Shown one piece after another: positions 1 through 8,205 of a stretch of DNA of 64,000 nucleotides. The notes beneath the pieces were generated by a model that saw nothing but the letters and a program-made list of their open reading frames with translations, did no database searches and had not been told where the DNA came from. Location: NCBI RefSeq assembly GCF_016801775.1, contig NZ_CP069004.1, positions 1,240,001 to 1,304,000 of the forward strand. Direction: 5' to 3'. Source of the DNA: Sulfitobacter mediterraneus (lineage in GTDB: Bacteria; Pseudomonadota; Alphaproteobacteria; Rhodobacterales; Rhodobacteraceae). Each line of letters opens with the position of its first letter. Position 1 is the stretch's first letter. The position numbers and the translations under genes were made by a program.

Positions 1-132
1 GCAGCCAGACGGGCCCAGAAGACAGGTCACCTGCCCCGGCATGATCTGCAAAGACACACCATCCACAACCGGCCGCCCCTCATAGGTGCGGCGCAGGTCT
101 TTGATCTCAAGGCGGGGAACAGGGGCAGTCAT
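1..132 (-). CDS. ABC transporter ATP-binding protein, N-terminal fragment
   Basis: The gene starts at an ATG at 130-132 and runs off the left edge of the window, leaving 44 codons. The visible N-terminus reads as an ABC nucleotide-binding domain: a first strand (PRLEIKDLRRTYEGR), then VVDGVSLQIMPGQVTCLLG leading into GPSGC, the beginning of a Walker A motif (GPSGCGKS/T expected). The GPSGC type is common in Fe3+, polyamine or thiamine importers, but the substrate cannot be told from this piece. A GGA about 10 nt upstream is the only ribosome-site candidate. It lies 33 nt after the symporter gene on the same strand and may be co-transcribed with it. Confidence 0.85.
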   Translation of the reverse strand, partial: MTAPVPRLEIKDLRRTYEGRPVVDGVSLQIMPGQVTCLLGPSGC

Positions 133-165
133 GGGTATCCGATAAAATCACTCGGAAACCAGCTA

Positions 166-1524
166 TCAGCCCCGCCGCATCCCCGCAAGCACTGCGGCAA
201 AACCTGCGACCAAAACCACCACGCAGATCACCAGCAGTTGTTCGTATTTGTGCCCCTCCGGCAGGAATGCGGCCACCGTCGGCCAGCTGCGGGCGAAATA
301 GGCAAAGGCACCCAAAATCGCTGCGCCGAAGGCCACCAGATAAGCCCAAAGTGCCACAGGCCGTCCCATCACCAACCCGACAATCAGCACGGGTGTAAGG
401 AACATCGACGCCGTACCAGACACCGCCACTGCATCAAACAGCGTCGCATTGCCCCACAGCGTCAGCACAGTGCCAGCAGTCATAAACACCAGCATCACAA
501 TACGTCCGCCACCAAGGGACCGGGGCGCAAGGCGCAACTCCTCTACCACCAGACGCGCCGCAGAGGACAGGGCCGAATCCAAAGTGCTGAGCGCGGACAC
601 CAGCAGCGAAATCATTAACGCCACAAAGACCCAAGGCGGGAACATGAGCGCCCATGTGCCGATCAATTGTCCCTCATAATCCGCACCGGACAGCCCAGCT
701 TGAATTCCGAAAAAGCCAAATCCGATGATGCAAAGGGTCGAGATCCAGAAGGCATGCAGAAAGGAACGCTGTGTCGTCGCGGGATCCGCGATGAACCCGC
801 GATCCATCATCACCGGATCATGCGCGGGATAGGAGAAAACCTGTAGCCCCGCCACCAACAGCAGCACCCAGCCGTTGTAAGCACCAGAAACGCCCGGTGC
901 GGTCAGAACGGCAGGCAGATCAAACCCCGGTGCCGCCAACAGCGCCCCAAAGGCAAGGCCAAACACCACCAGAAACACCGCCATCTGCAAAACATCCGTG
1001 CGCAGCGCGGCAGACAAACCGCCCCATGCCGAATAGGCCAGCCCCAGCACCGCAACGATCAAGATCGCGCCCGTGCCACTGCCCGCAAGCACAGCGTTGA
1101 AAATCAGCCCCACCACCAAAAGATTGGCAAAGACCTCGGACAACAGCCGTAATGCAATCACCAGATTGTAGCACCCGGTGCCAACCGCGCCAAACCGGCC
1201 TTGCAACCAATCCTGCACGGACCCTGCGCCGCCGCGCCGCAGATGCCCGACGATATAGCCGCCCGTCAGGAACGATCCGTAATAGGCGGCATAGGCCAAG
1301 GTGCCCGCAATCCCGTAATAATAGCCCAGAATCGCTGCGTTCATCAGGGATCGGGCAAATATCCAGGTGGTCACCTGCGACAGGACCAAGACCCAGAGAC
1401 CGGGCGCTCGGCCATCCACCCCCTGCCCGCCAAAGAACCCCTCAACGCTGGCGCGGCGCGGCGCTACCAATAGGCTGGCAACAAGGACCGCCGCAAAGAG
1501 CGCAATCAGAACAGGGGTTTGCAT
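166..1524 (-). CDS. Sodium:solute symporter (SSS)-family membrane protein
   Basis: This 452-residue protein is almost entirely hydrophobic, with about a dozen predicted membrane segments, the usual size and layout of SSS/LeuT-fold sodium-coupled transporters. Family-like features are the early segment around residues 40-75 (VLVLSQVTTWIFARSLMNAA), a GG-rich stretch near AYSAWGGLSAALRTDVLQ (the conserved 'Y...GG..A...TD..Q' signature) and ALSTLDSALSSAARLVVEE late in the protein. The TD..Q signature is convincing for the family. The substrate is unknown. AAAGG lies just upstream of the ATG. The gene precedes an ABC ATPase gene on the same strand, an unusual pairing that need not be functional. 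Confidence 0.8.
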   Translation of the reverse strand: MQTPVLIALFAAVLVASLLVAPRRASVEGFFGGQGVDGRAPGLWVLVLSQVTTWIFARSLMNAAILGYYYGIAGTLAYAAYYGSFLTGGYIVGHLRRGGAGSVQDWLQGRFGAVGTGCYNLVIALRLLSEVFANLLVVGLIFNAVLAGSGTGAILIVAVLGLAYSAWGGLSAALRTDVLQMAVFLVVFGLAFGALLAAPGFDLPAVLTAPGVSGAYNGWVLLLVAGLQVFSYPAHDPVMMDRGFIADPATTQRSFLHAFWISTLCIIGFGFFGIQAGLSGADYEGQLIGTWALMFPPWVFVALMISLLVSALSTLDSALSSAARLVVEELRLAPRSLGGGRIVMLVFMTAGTVLTLWGNATLFDAVAVSGTASMFLTPVLIVGLVMGRPVALWAYLVAFGAAILGAFAYFARSWPTVAAFLPEGHKYEQLLVICVVVLVAGFAAVLAGMRRG

Positions 1525-1631
1525 GGTAAAGCCTTTCGCAGATCAACTTGTGGATCAGCCTTAGTCGAGCACCACCAGCCCCGCCAGTTGTCGCAGGCGC
1601 CGCTGTCAGGAATGTGATGGGTTGTCATCCC

Positions 1632-2750
1632 TCAGGTCAGCTCAAAATCCGCCGTGGCCACATCGACACCATTGACCTGCAAGATGACCTGATGCGCACC
1701 CGGATGCAGGGTAAAGGTTGTCGCATCGCCCTTGAGCCGGTGATTCTTGGACAGGATCAGAGGTTTGCCAGCCGTGATCTTGCCAGTCTTGAGCTTGAAC
1801 ACTTTCTCCGCGCTCTTGCCCTGCGGTCGCGCAAATCGCAGGCGGTAATCCACCAGCACAGGCAGCTCTTGCTTGGCAGTCAGTTCCACCTCAAAGCTCA
1901 GAACTTCGCCGATGGCATAGCTCTCTTGTCCCAGCCTGACCTGCGCCGCCACATCGACATCACTGCGGTAGCCAAGCAGATCCAGCGCCCCGCCATGCCC
2001 TTGCTTGATCAAGGTGCGCAGGGAATGCCGGGTCATCCACGCCAGTTCTTTGGCACTTTGCTTGCCACTGTCATCCCAGGATCTAAGCAGATTCACCACG
2101 ACATCGGGTTGGGTTTTTGCAATGTCATTCAAGTGATTAGAGACCGATCTTGTCACATATCGGGTCTTGTCCGCATGAAGCCGCGCCAGCAATGGCAAAG
2201 TCTGATCGCTGCTCAAGGTGACAGCCTTGGCCCATGGCAATTTCGGGCGTGTGCCTTCGCTTACCAGGCGGCGCACATGGTAATTCTCATCCTCAACCCA
2301 ACGGTTCATCCGCGCCAGTGTTTCATCCGGCCAACGGTTCAGAAAGGGTCGGATGTAGAACTCCATCGAGAACCGTTTGGTCGCCTGATAAAGCAGATCA
2401 AGCGCCCGTTCCCGGTGATCCTCCAGCCCATGCCGCACCGCAAGAATGCCGGGCAAACCGTGGATAAACCGCCCAAAATCATCATCGGTCAATGACGGAT
2501 CAAGCGGAGGCGGCATCGCCGCTTCAAGCTGTGCGGCCATGGTGGGAAAATCGCGGGCCAACTGCGCTTCAAGGCAATCGGCCATCCACTCCATCCGCGC
2601 CAGCAATTCCCGCTCGGCAAAGCCTGCAAGCGCCTCCCGCTGGAAACGGGCGGCGTCAAAGTCGGGCAAGGCGCTGGCAAATTCGGATGCCAGATCACCC
2701 ACCGAATCCGGATTGAACAGGTGATCCTTAAGCGAAAATTTCTCAGCCAT
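1632..2750 (-). CDS. AlkC-like DNA alkylation repair glycosylase with C-terminal Ig-like domain
   Basis: The 372-residue product begins MAEKFSLKDHLFN and has an all-helical HEAT-like body (about residues 20-265), including FGRFIHGLPGILAVRHGLED, RWVEDENYHVRRLVSEG and TRYVTRSVSNHLNDIAK; these are typical of the AlkC branch of the AlkC/AlkD glycosylases that remove alkylated bases without base flipping. The last ~100 residues (from VAAQVRLGQESYAIGEVLSF) are strand-rich and look like the Ig-like domain described for some AlkC proteins. The ATG at 2748-2750 was chosen because it shares one base with the stop of the upstream SDR gene (TAATG), which implies translational coupling. The catalytic residues were not confirmed. 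Confidence 0.82.
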   Translation of the reverse strand: MAEKFSLKDHLFNPDSVGDLASEFASALPDFDAARFQREALAGFAERELLARMEWMADCLEAQLARDFPTMAAQLEAAMPPPLDPSLTDDDFGRFIHGLPGILAVRHGLEDHRERALDLLYQATKRFSMEFYIRPFLNRWPDETLARMNRWVEDENYHVRRLVSEGTRPKLPWAKAVTLSSDQTLPLLARLHADKTRYVTRSVSNHLNDIAKTQPDVVVNLLRSWDDSGKQSAKELAWMTRHSLRTLIKQGHGGALDLLGYRSDVDVAAQVRLGQESYAIGEVLSFEVELTAKQELPVLVDYRLRFARPQGKSAEKVFKLKTGKITAGKPLILSKNHRLKGDATTFTLHPGAHQVILQVNGVDVATADFELT

Positions 2751-3529
2751 TACATCGTGATATTGGTCGCACCACCATCCAGCAGGATATTCTGCCCGAC
2801 GATGAAACCGGCATGTTGTGAACACAGAAACGCGCAGGTCGCACCAAATTCGTCCGAGGTGCCATAGCGCCCTGCCGGAATTGTGGCTGCGCGTTCGGCG
2901 CGGGCCTCATCAAGAGAAATGCCGCGGGCCTTCACCACGCCGCCATCCAGCATATCTGCGCGGTCGGTCGCATGAATGCCGGGCAACAGGTTGTTGATCG
3001 TCACGCCCTTGCTCGCCACCTGCCGCGAGGTGCCAGCGACATACCCGGTCAGCCCGGTGCGGGCCGAATTGGACAGGCCCAAAACACCAATCGGCGCGCG
3101 CACGGATTGCGAGGTGATATTGACCACCCGGCCCCAGCCACGCTCCATCATGCCCGGCACTTTGGCTTTGATCAGGGCAATCGGAGCCAGCATATTGGCA
3201 TCCAGCGCCTTGATGAAATCCTCGCGGTCCCAGTCATGCCACATACCCGGAGGCGGGCCGCCAGCGTTGTTGACCAGAATATCAATGTCGCCCGCCGCCT
3301 CGATCACGGCCGCTTGGCCCTCTGCGGTGGCCACATCCGCCGCCACTGTGGTGATCTCAACACCGTAAGCCTGCCGCAGACGCTCCGCCGAGGCCTGCAG
3401 CGCCTCGGCGCCACGTGCGTTCATAACCAGATTGACACCAGCCGCCGCCAATGCCTCGGCGCAGCCAAGGCCGAGGCCTTTTGAAGATGCGCACACCAGT
3501 GCCTTTTTGCCCTTGATCCCAAGATCCAT
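2750..3529 (-). CDS. Short-chain dehydrogenase/reductase-like protein lacking the YxxxK motif
   Basis: The 259-residue protein has the Rossmann fold of SDR enzymes: a dinucleotide-binding loop (ASSKGLGLG, near residue 15), NNAGG near residue 88, an ITSQS serine strand and a C-terminal GQNILLDGG. The catalytic Tyr and Lys are missing. Thirteen residues after the expected Ser, where YxxxK should be, the sequence is SNSAR, so Tyr is replaced by Ser and Lys by Arg. It may be an atypical SDR or a non-catalytic NAD(P)-binding protein. The start (ATG 3527-3529) follows a GGAGGG Shine-Dalgarno at good distance. Its stop overlaps the start of the AlkC-like gene by one base, so the two are probably made together. 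Confidence 0.85.
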   Translation of the reverse strand: MDLGIKGKKALVCASSKGLGLGCAEALAAAGVNLVMNARGAEALQASAERLRQAYGVEITTVAADVATAEGQAAVIEAAGDIDILVNNAGGPPPGMWHDWDREDFIKALDANMLAPIALIKAKVPGMMERGWGRVVNITSQSVRAPIGVLGLSNSARTGLTGYVAGTSRQVASKGVTINNLLPGIHATDRADMLDGGVVKARGISLDEARAERAATIPAGRYGTSDEFGATCAFLCSQHAGFIVGQNILLDGGATNITM

Positions 3530-3666
3530 ATCGCGATTCCCTCCATCTGTTGTGCAAGACCTACCACGGCCACGATCCGAAGCCAGCACCGATACATCAT
3601 CCTTACCGGTTAACGGAATTCTCACGGTTTCAGGTAAATCATCGCAAAACTGCAAAGGATCCTGCC

Positions 3667-4680
3667 ATGCCAGCCTCTCGCACGTCCCATCCGCATCAGC
3701 TTGCCGTGATACGCGGTGATGACTTCCGCGTCAGCCAGGGCGCAAATCAAGGGGATGTTTTGACTGGTGCCTCTGATTTGGTGTTGGACGATCAATATAC
3801 CTTGGCCAAGGATGCACCAGCGGAGGTTCTGGCCCTGCATCCCGGCCCGGACAACCTGTTTGAGGTTGCCGATGGTGCGTCTGTGGCACGCGCGGGTGCT
3901 CAACTTTTGTTGGAAGCGCGGCTGTGCATGATGTCGCCAATGGGGATGATGATGGATGCGCTCTTGCTTGTTGAGACAAACACATCAGGTGCCAACCGCG
4001 CGGTTTTCCTGCATCCTTTCTCGCCCCTGATGCCCGGTGTGCCCTATGCACTGGTGGATATTGACCCGGACAATGCGCGACTGTTTTTTGCGCAATCCGG
4101 CACGGTGTCACTGGGGCGCGGCACCCTGATCACACGGGCGGGCGGACAGCAAACCCCCGTCGAACATTTGGTTCCCGGCGATCTGATCATGACCCGTGAC
4201 GACGGTGCGCAACCCCTACGCTGGATCGGGCAGCAAACGCTGCGGGCGGTCGGGGATCTGGCCCCGGTTCTGATCCCGACCGGAACGCTGAACAACCAAA
4301 ACGATCTGTTGCTCAGCAAGGATCAAAGCCTGTTCATCTATCAGCGGGACGACCGTCTGGGCCTTGGCCGCGCCGAAGTGATGATCAAGGCAGAGCATCT
4401 TGTTGACGGCCAGATCATCACCCGGCAAGAGGGTGGTTTTGTTGAATATTATCAGTTGGTTTTCGACAATCACCAGATCATCTTTGCCGAAGGCATCGCC
4501 GTCGAAACCATGCGGATCACCCGCCGCAATCGCACCTTGTTGCCAAGCCAAATGTCGCGCCGATGGGGGGCTGCAATCCCTGGCCATTCCGACCGCCCCC
4601 ATGCCGCATTTGAAATCGCCGCCGCCCCTTTTGGCAGGGAAAGCCCCGCCAGACTGCTGCGCCGCGCCAGCCGGGGCTAG
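3667..4680 (+). CDS. Hint (hedgehog/intein)-domain protein
   Basis: The 337-residue protein carries a Hint-type domain at about residues 145-283. Recognisable blocks are GTLITRAGGQQTPVEHLVPG, DLIMTRDDGAQPLRWIG, NDLLLSKDQSLFI and YYQLVFDNHQIIFAEG, the core of the Hint_2 family that is abundant in Rhodobacteraceae. Several positions differ from the usual pattern: the expected Cys before 'GT' is Ser (GTVSLGRGTLI), and the usual Gln-His-Arg after 'LLLS' is Asp-Gln-Ser, so autoprocessing is doubtful. There is no signal peptide. AAAGGA precedes the chosen ATG. The gene is divergent from the SDR gene and convergent with the MgtC gene. Its biological role is unknown. Confidence 0.82.
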   Translation: MPASRTSHPHQLAVIRGDDFRVSQGANQGDVLTGASDLVLDDQYTLAKDAPAEVLALHPGPDNLFEVADGASVARAGAQLLLEARLCMMSPMGMMMDALLLVETNTSGANRAVFLHPFSPLMPGVPYALVDIDPDNARLFFAQSGTVSLGRGTLITRAGGQQTPVEHLVPGDLIMTRDDGAQPLRWIGQQTLRAVGDLAPVLIPTGTLNNQNDLLLSKDQSLFIYQRDDRLGLGRAEVMIKAEHLVDGQIITRQEGGFVEYYQLVFDNHQIIFAEGIAVETMRITRRNRTLLPSQMSRRWGAAIPGHSDRPHAAFEIAAAPFGRESPARLLRRASRG

Positions 4681-4690
4681 GATGCGAACG

Positions 4691-5407
4691 CTAGCTGTCG
4701 CCGGCCGCCTCATAGCGCAGGCTGCTGATCTTGAGGTCCAGCATCAGCGGATCAAGCGCTTCCTTGAGCGGCGCATCCGACGGACCCGCCACTGTCACAC
4801 TGAGTTCCAGCCGCAATGCCCCGCTGTCATCCTCGCGCTGACGTTCCAACCCGCTGACATGGAATTCAGGAGGCGGCAAACGGTTCAGAAGCAAAGACCG
4901 CACATCCGCCTCATGCTTGGACTGACAAGACACCGTGATATGCGCCTCCGTTACAATCGGCATGCCAGCAGAGGTCTTGGTTTTGAGAAATTTCACCAAG
5001 GGCCGCAGGCCCAGATTGACAAAAATGATCATGCCTGTGGCAAGCACCGCAAACAATGGCGCCCCCGCACCGGCCAACAAACCGACCGCAGCAGAACACC
5101 ACAAGGTTGCCGCAGTGTTCAGTCCGTGCACGGTAAACCCATGCCGGAAAATGATCCCCGCGCCCAGAAAACCAATGCCGGACACCACCTGTGCGCCCAC
5201 CCGTGTCGGGCTTAATTCATCGGGGAAAAGGCTTGAAAACACGACATAACTTGCCGCACCAAGCGCGACCAATGCATTGGTCCGTAGCCCCGCCATACGC
5301 CGGCGCACCTGGCGCTCTGATCCGATCAACCCCCCGCAGACGAGGGCCAAAGCCATGTTCAATGCCGCCGCGGCAAGTGAGATCGGGAGGGTTAAATCTG
5401 ATTCCAT
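4691..5407 (-). CDS. MgtC/SapB-family inner-membrane protein
   Basis: The 238-residue protein has four to five hydrophobic segments in its first ~135 residues and the MgtC signature blocks: LALVCGGLIGSERQVRRR, GLRTNALVALGAA, RVGAQVVSGIGFLGAGIIFR and GLNTAATLWCSAAVGLLAG. The C-terminal ~90 residues form a soluble, ACT-like domain as in many MgtC proteins. In pathogens MgtC acts in low-magnesium survival and restrains the F-type ATPase; in environmental bacteria the role is mostly inferred. The gene ends 10 nt from the convergent Hint gene and is divergent from prfC, sharing a 116-nt promoter region. Confidence 0.88.
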   Translation of the reverse strand: MESDLTLPISLAAAALNMALALVCGGLIGSERQVRRRMAGLRTNALVALGAASYVVFSSLFPDELSPTRVGAQVVSGIGFLGAGIIFRHGFTVHGLNTAATLWCSAAVGLLAGAGAPLFAVLATGMIIFVNLGLRPLVKFLKTKTSAGMPIVTEAHITVSCQSKHEADVRSLLLNRLPPPEFHVSGLERQREDDSGALRLELSVTVAGPSDAPLKEALDPLMLDLKISSLRYEAAGDS

Positions 5408-5487
5408 TCAGCCACCCTAACGGGCAGGTCAGCCCTGCGCCAACCAGATCCGACGTAAAGCAGCCCATCACCGCCGCCCAAGCCCGC

Positions 5488-5516
5488 TTGCCGCCGCGCT
5501 GCGCCATCGCTATATG
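5488..5516 (+). promoter_or_regulatory. Candidate prfC promoter giving a leaderless mRNA
   Basis: TTGCCG (5488-5493) and TATATG (5511-5516) are separated by exactly 17 nt. The prfC ATG begins 8 nt after the -10 box, where transcription should start, and no Shine-Dalgarno sequence is present upstream. The transcript is therefore predicted to begin at or next to the start codon. Confidence 0.5.
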
Positions 5517-5523
5517 CCAATCC

Positions 5524-7131
5524 ATGTTGGACAACCTCAAGAACCGCCCCGAATTGCCCCCGGAAATCGCCCGTCGCCGGACCTTTGCCATCATCAGTCA
5601 CCCTGATGCGGGCAAAACCACCCTGACGGAAAAATTCCTGCTGTTCGGGGGTGCGATCCAGATGGCCGGACAGGTCCGTGCCAAGGGCGAAGCGCGGCGC
5701 ACGCGCTCTGACTTTATGGCGATGGAGAAGGACCGTGGCATCTCTGTTTCCGCTTCGGCAATGTCCTTCGATTTCAAAGAGTTCCGCTTCAACCTTGTGG
5801 ACACACCCGGCCACTCCGACTTTTCCGAGGACACCTATCGCACGCTGACGGCGGTGGATGCAGCCGTGATGGTGATTGACGGTGCAAAGGGTGTGGAAAG
5901 CCAGACGCAAAAGCTGTTCGAAGTGTGCCGGATGCGCGATCTGCCGATCCTGACCTTCTGTAACAAGATGGACCGCGAAAGCCGGGACGTTTTTGAGATC
6001 ATTGACGAAATTCAGGAAAACCTCGCCATTGACGTGACCCCAGCCAGCTGGCCCATCGGGATCGGACGCGATTTTATCGGATGCTATGACATCCTGCGCG
6101 ACCGGCTTGAGCTGATGGACCGCGCCGATCGCAACAAGGTCTCGGAATCAATCGAGATCAACGGCTTGGATGATCCAAAACTGGCCGAACATGTGCCGGC
6201 CAACCTGCTGGAAAAGTTGCAGGAAGATCTTGAAATGGTGCGCGAATTGATGCCGCCCATGGACGCGAGATTGATGGCCGAAGGATCACTGACGCCGATC
6301 TGGTTTGGCTCCGCAATCAACTCTTTCGGGGTCAAGGAACTGATGGAGGGCATCGCCAAATTTGGCCCGGAGCCGCAAATCCAGTCGGCTGAACCGCGTC
6401 ACATCCTGCCCGAAGAAAAGAAAGTGTCGGGATTTGTGTTCAAGGTGCAGGCCAATATGGACCCCAAGCACCGCGACCGCGTGGCCTTTGTCCGGCTTGC
6501 CTCGGGGCATTTTCTGCGCGGCATGAAGATGACCCATGTGCGCACCAAAAAACCGATGTCGATCACCAATCCAGTGATGTTCCTGGCCTCTGACCGTGAG
6601 CTGGCCGAAGAGGCATGGGCCGGCGATATCATCGGCATTCCCAATCACGGCCAATTGCGCATCGGCGATACCCTGACCGAAGGCGAAGCGTTGCGGGTCA
6701 GTGGCATCCCGTCGTTTGCGCCCGAATTGCTGCAAGGGGTGCGTGCGGGTGATCCTCTCAAGGCCAAACACCTTGAGAAAGCTCTGATGCAATTTGCCGA
6801 AGAAGGCGCGGCAAAAGTGTTCAAACCCTCCATCGGTTCGGGCTTTATCGTCGGCGTTGTGGGGCAGTTGCAATTCGAAGTTCTGGCCAGCCGGATCGAG
6901 CTGGAATATGGACTGCCTGTGCGGTTTGAAGCCTCACAATTCACCTCGGCACGCTGGGTGAACGGTGATACGCAAGCCGTTGAAAAGTTTGCGGATAGCA
7001 ACAAACAACATATCGCCCATGACCATGATGGCGACATTGTCTATCTCACCCGTTTGCAGTGGGACATTGACCGGGTTGAGCGCGATTATCCCGACGTGCG
7101 CCTGACCGCGACCAAGGAGATGATGGTGTAA
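5524..7131 (+). CDS. prfC: Peptide chain release factor 3 (RF3)
   Basis: RF3 is the GTPase that recycles class I release factors RF1/RF2 from the ribosome after termination. The 535-residue length is normal. GTPase motifs are clear: G1 SHPDAGKTT, the switch region around RRTRSDFMAMEKDRGISVS, G3 VDTPGHSDF and G4 NKMD. The elongation-factor-like domains II and III follow (FVFKVQANMDPKHRDRVAFV; VGVVGQLQFEVL). I chose the ATG at 5524 because the family starts shortly before the G1 motif; upstream in-frame sequence looks non-coding. The next gene overlaps the stop by one base (TAATG), so the glycosyltransferase is probably translated by coupling. Confidence 0.97.
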   Translation: MLDNLKNRPELPPEIARRRTFAIISHPDAGKTTLTEKFLLFGGAIQMAGQVRAKGEARRTRSDFMAMEKDRGISVSASAMSFDFKEFRFNLVDTPGHSDFSEDTYRTLTAVDAAVMVIDGAKGVESQTQKLFEVCRMRDLPILTFCNKMDRESRDVFEIIDEIQENLAIDVTPASWPIGIGRDFIGCYDILRDRLELMDRADRNKVSESIEINGLDDPKLAEHVPANLLEKLQEDLEMVRELMPPMDARLMAEGSLTPIWFGSAINSFGVKELMEGIAKFGPEPQIQSAEPRHILPEEKKVSGFVFKVQANMDPKHRDRVAFVRLASGHFLRGMKMTHVRTKKPMSITNPVMFLASDRELAEEAWAGDIIGIPNHGQLRIGDTLTEGEALRVSGIPSFAPELLQGVRAGDPLKAKHLEKALMQFAEEGAAKVFKPSIGSGFIVGVVGQLQFEVLASRIELEYGLPVRFEASQFTSARWVNGDTQAVEKFADSNKQHIAHDHDGDIVYLTRLQWDIDRVERDYPDVRLTATKEMMV

Positions 7132-8066
7132 TGACCACTTGGGGGTTGAGCGCGACTGTCCTCGCCCCTGCCGCGGAAATTCTGCAATTTGCCGCCTACC
7201 ATCTGGAGGCGGGCGCGCATCGGATCTATCTCTATCTGGACGATGACAACCCCGCCGCCTTTGACGCGCTCAAAGCACATCCCAAGGTCCGTGTGACCCG
7301 CTGTGATGCCGCTCACTGGGACCGGCTGGGTATGAAACGGCCCCGCAAACATCAGGTCCGGCAATCGGCCAATGCCACGCAGGCCTATCAACGGGCGAGC
7401 GAAGTCGATTGGTTGATCCATATGGATGTGGATGAGTTTCTGGTGTCATCCCGGTCTGTTGCGGCCTCCCTTGCCGCCTGCCCGGCAGACCAGAAAATCG
7501 CCCGCATTCGCCCGATGGAAGCGCTGGCAGGTGACGGCACCGCGTTCAAAGCCTTCATTCCCAACGGTCCTGACCGGGCCAAGATCGTGCGCGACCTTTA
7601 CCCGACTTACGGCGCCTATGTGAAAGGTGGGTTTCTCAGCCATCTGGCCGGCAAGGTGTTTGTACGCACCGGACTGCCCGACGTTCGAGTGCAGATCCAC
7701 AACGCTTTTCAAAACGATCAGATGCTCAAAGGGCCAGAGCAACATCCCGATATTGATCTCGCCCACCTGCACGCCGCGAGTTGGGACAAATGGATGGCCG
7801 CATATCGGTTCCGCGTCGCCAAAGGGTCCTACCGCGCGGAACTTGCGCCGAACCAACCCCGCGACAAGGGCGGGTTGTCGATGCATGAGCTTTTGACAAT
7901 GATCGAAACCGAAGATGGCGAGGCTGGACTGCGCGCGTTCTTTGACGAGCTTTGCGCAGATACACCCGCAATGCGGGAAAGGTTGGCGGGTTTTGACCTG
8001 CTCAAGCGGGCCAATCTTGGCTTAAAGGCAACATTGTCCACACATTTCCCGCAGTTTTTGCTCTAA
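7131..8066 (+). CDS. Glycosyltransferase family 2-like protein (Glyco_tranf_2_4 type)
   Basis: The 311-residue protein resembles the GT2-like Glyco_tranf_2_4 group common in Rhodobacteraceae. It opens with TVLAPAAEILQFAAYHLEAG, then a strand with YLYLDDDNP. The DxD-type metal-binding motif is in WLIHMDVDEFLV (about residue 97). Later there are HLAGKVFVRTG and a conserved HLHAASWDKWMAAYRFR segment. No signal peptide or membrane helix is seen, so it probably acts in the cytoplasm on an unknown acceptor. Its ATG shares a base with the prfC stop, so it is read from the prfC transcript. A functional link to release factor 3 is not evident. Confidence 0.75.
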   Translation: MTTWGLSATVLAPAAEILQFAAYHLEAGAHRIYLYLDDDNPAAFDALKAHPKVRVTRCDAAHWDRLGMKRPRKHQVRQSANATQAYQRASEVDWLIHMDVDEFLVSSRSVAASLAACPADQKIARIRPMEALAGDGTAFKAFIPNGPDRAKIVRDLYPTYGAYVKGGFLSHLAGKVFVRTGLPDVRVQIHNAFQNDQMLKGPEQHPDIDLAHLHAASWDKWMAAYRFRVAKGSYRAELAPNQPRDKGGLSMHELLTMIETEDGEAGLRAFFDELCADTPAMRERLAGFDLLKRANLGLKATLSTHFPQFLL

Positions 8067-8078
8067 TCGCACATCTGT

Positions 8079-8107
8079 TTGACGCGATAGCACCAAGTTG
8101 TTATGCG
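8079..8107 (+). promoter_or_regulatory. Candidate promoter of the DEAD-box helicase gene
   Basis: TTGACG (8079-8084) and TATGCG (8102-8107) are 17 nt apart. The start codon is at 8206, leaving a leader of about 90 nt. That leader contains a GC-rich hairpin at 8121-8136 (GCGGCC, loop GGGT, GGCCGC). The -35 match is good and the -10 match is moderate. Confidence 0.4.
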
Positions 8108-8205
8108 AACGCAACATGTAGCGGCCGGGTGGCCGCCCCTTGGGCCATGCGGGCCGACATGAACTGCTGCTGCGGGCCAAGCGTGTCCGCTTTTATCGGA
8201 TACAC

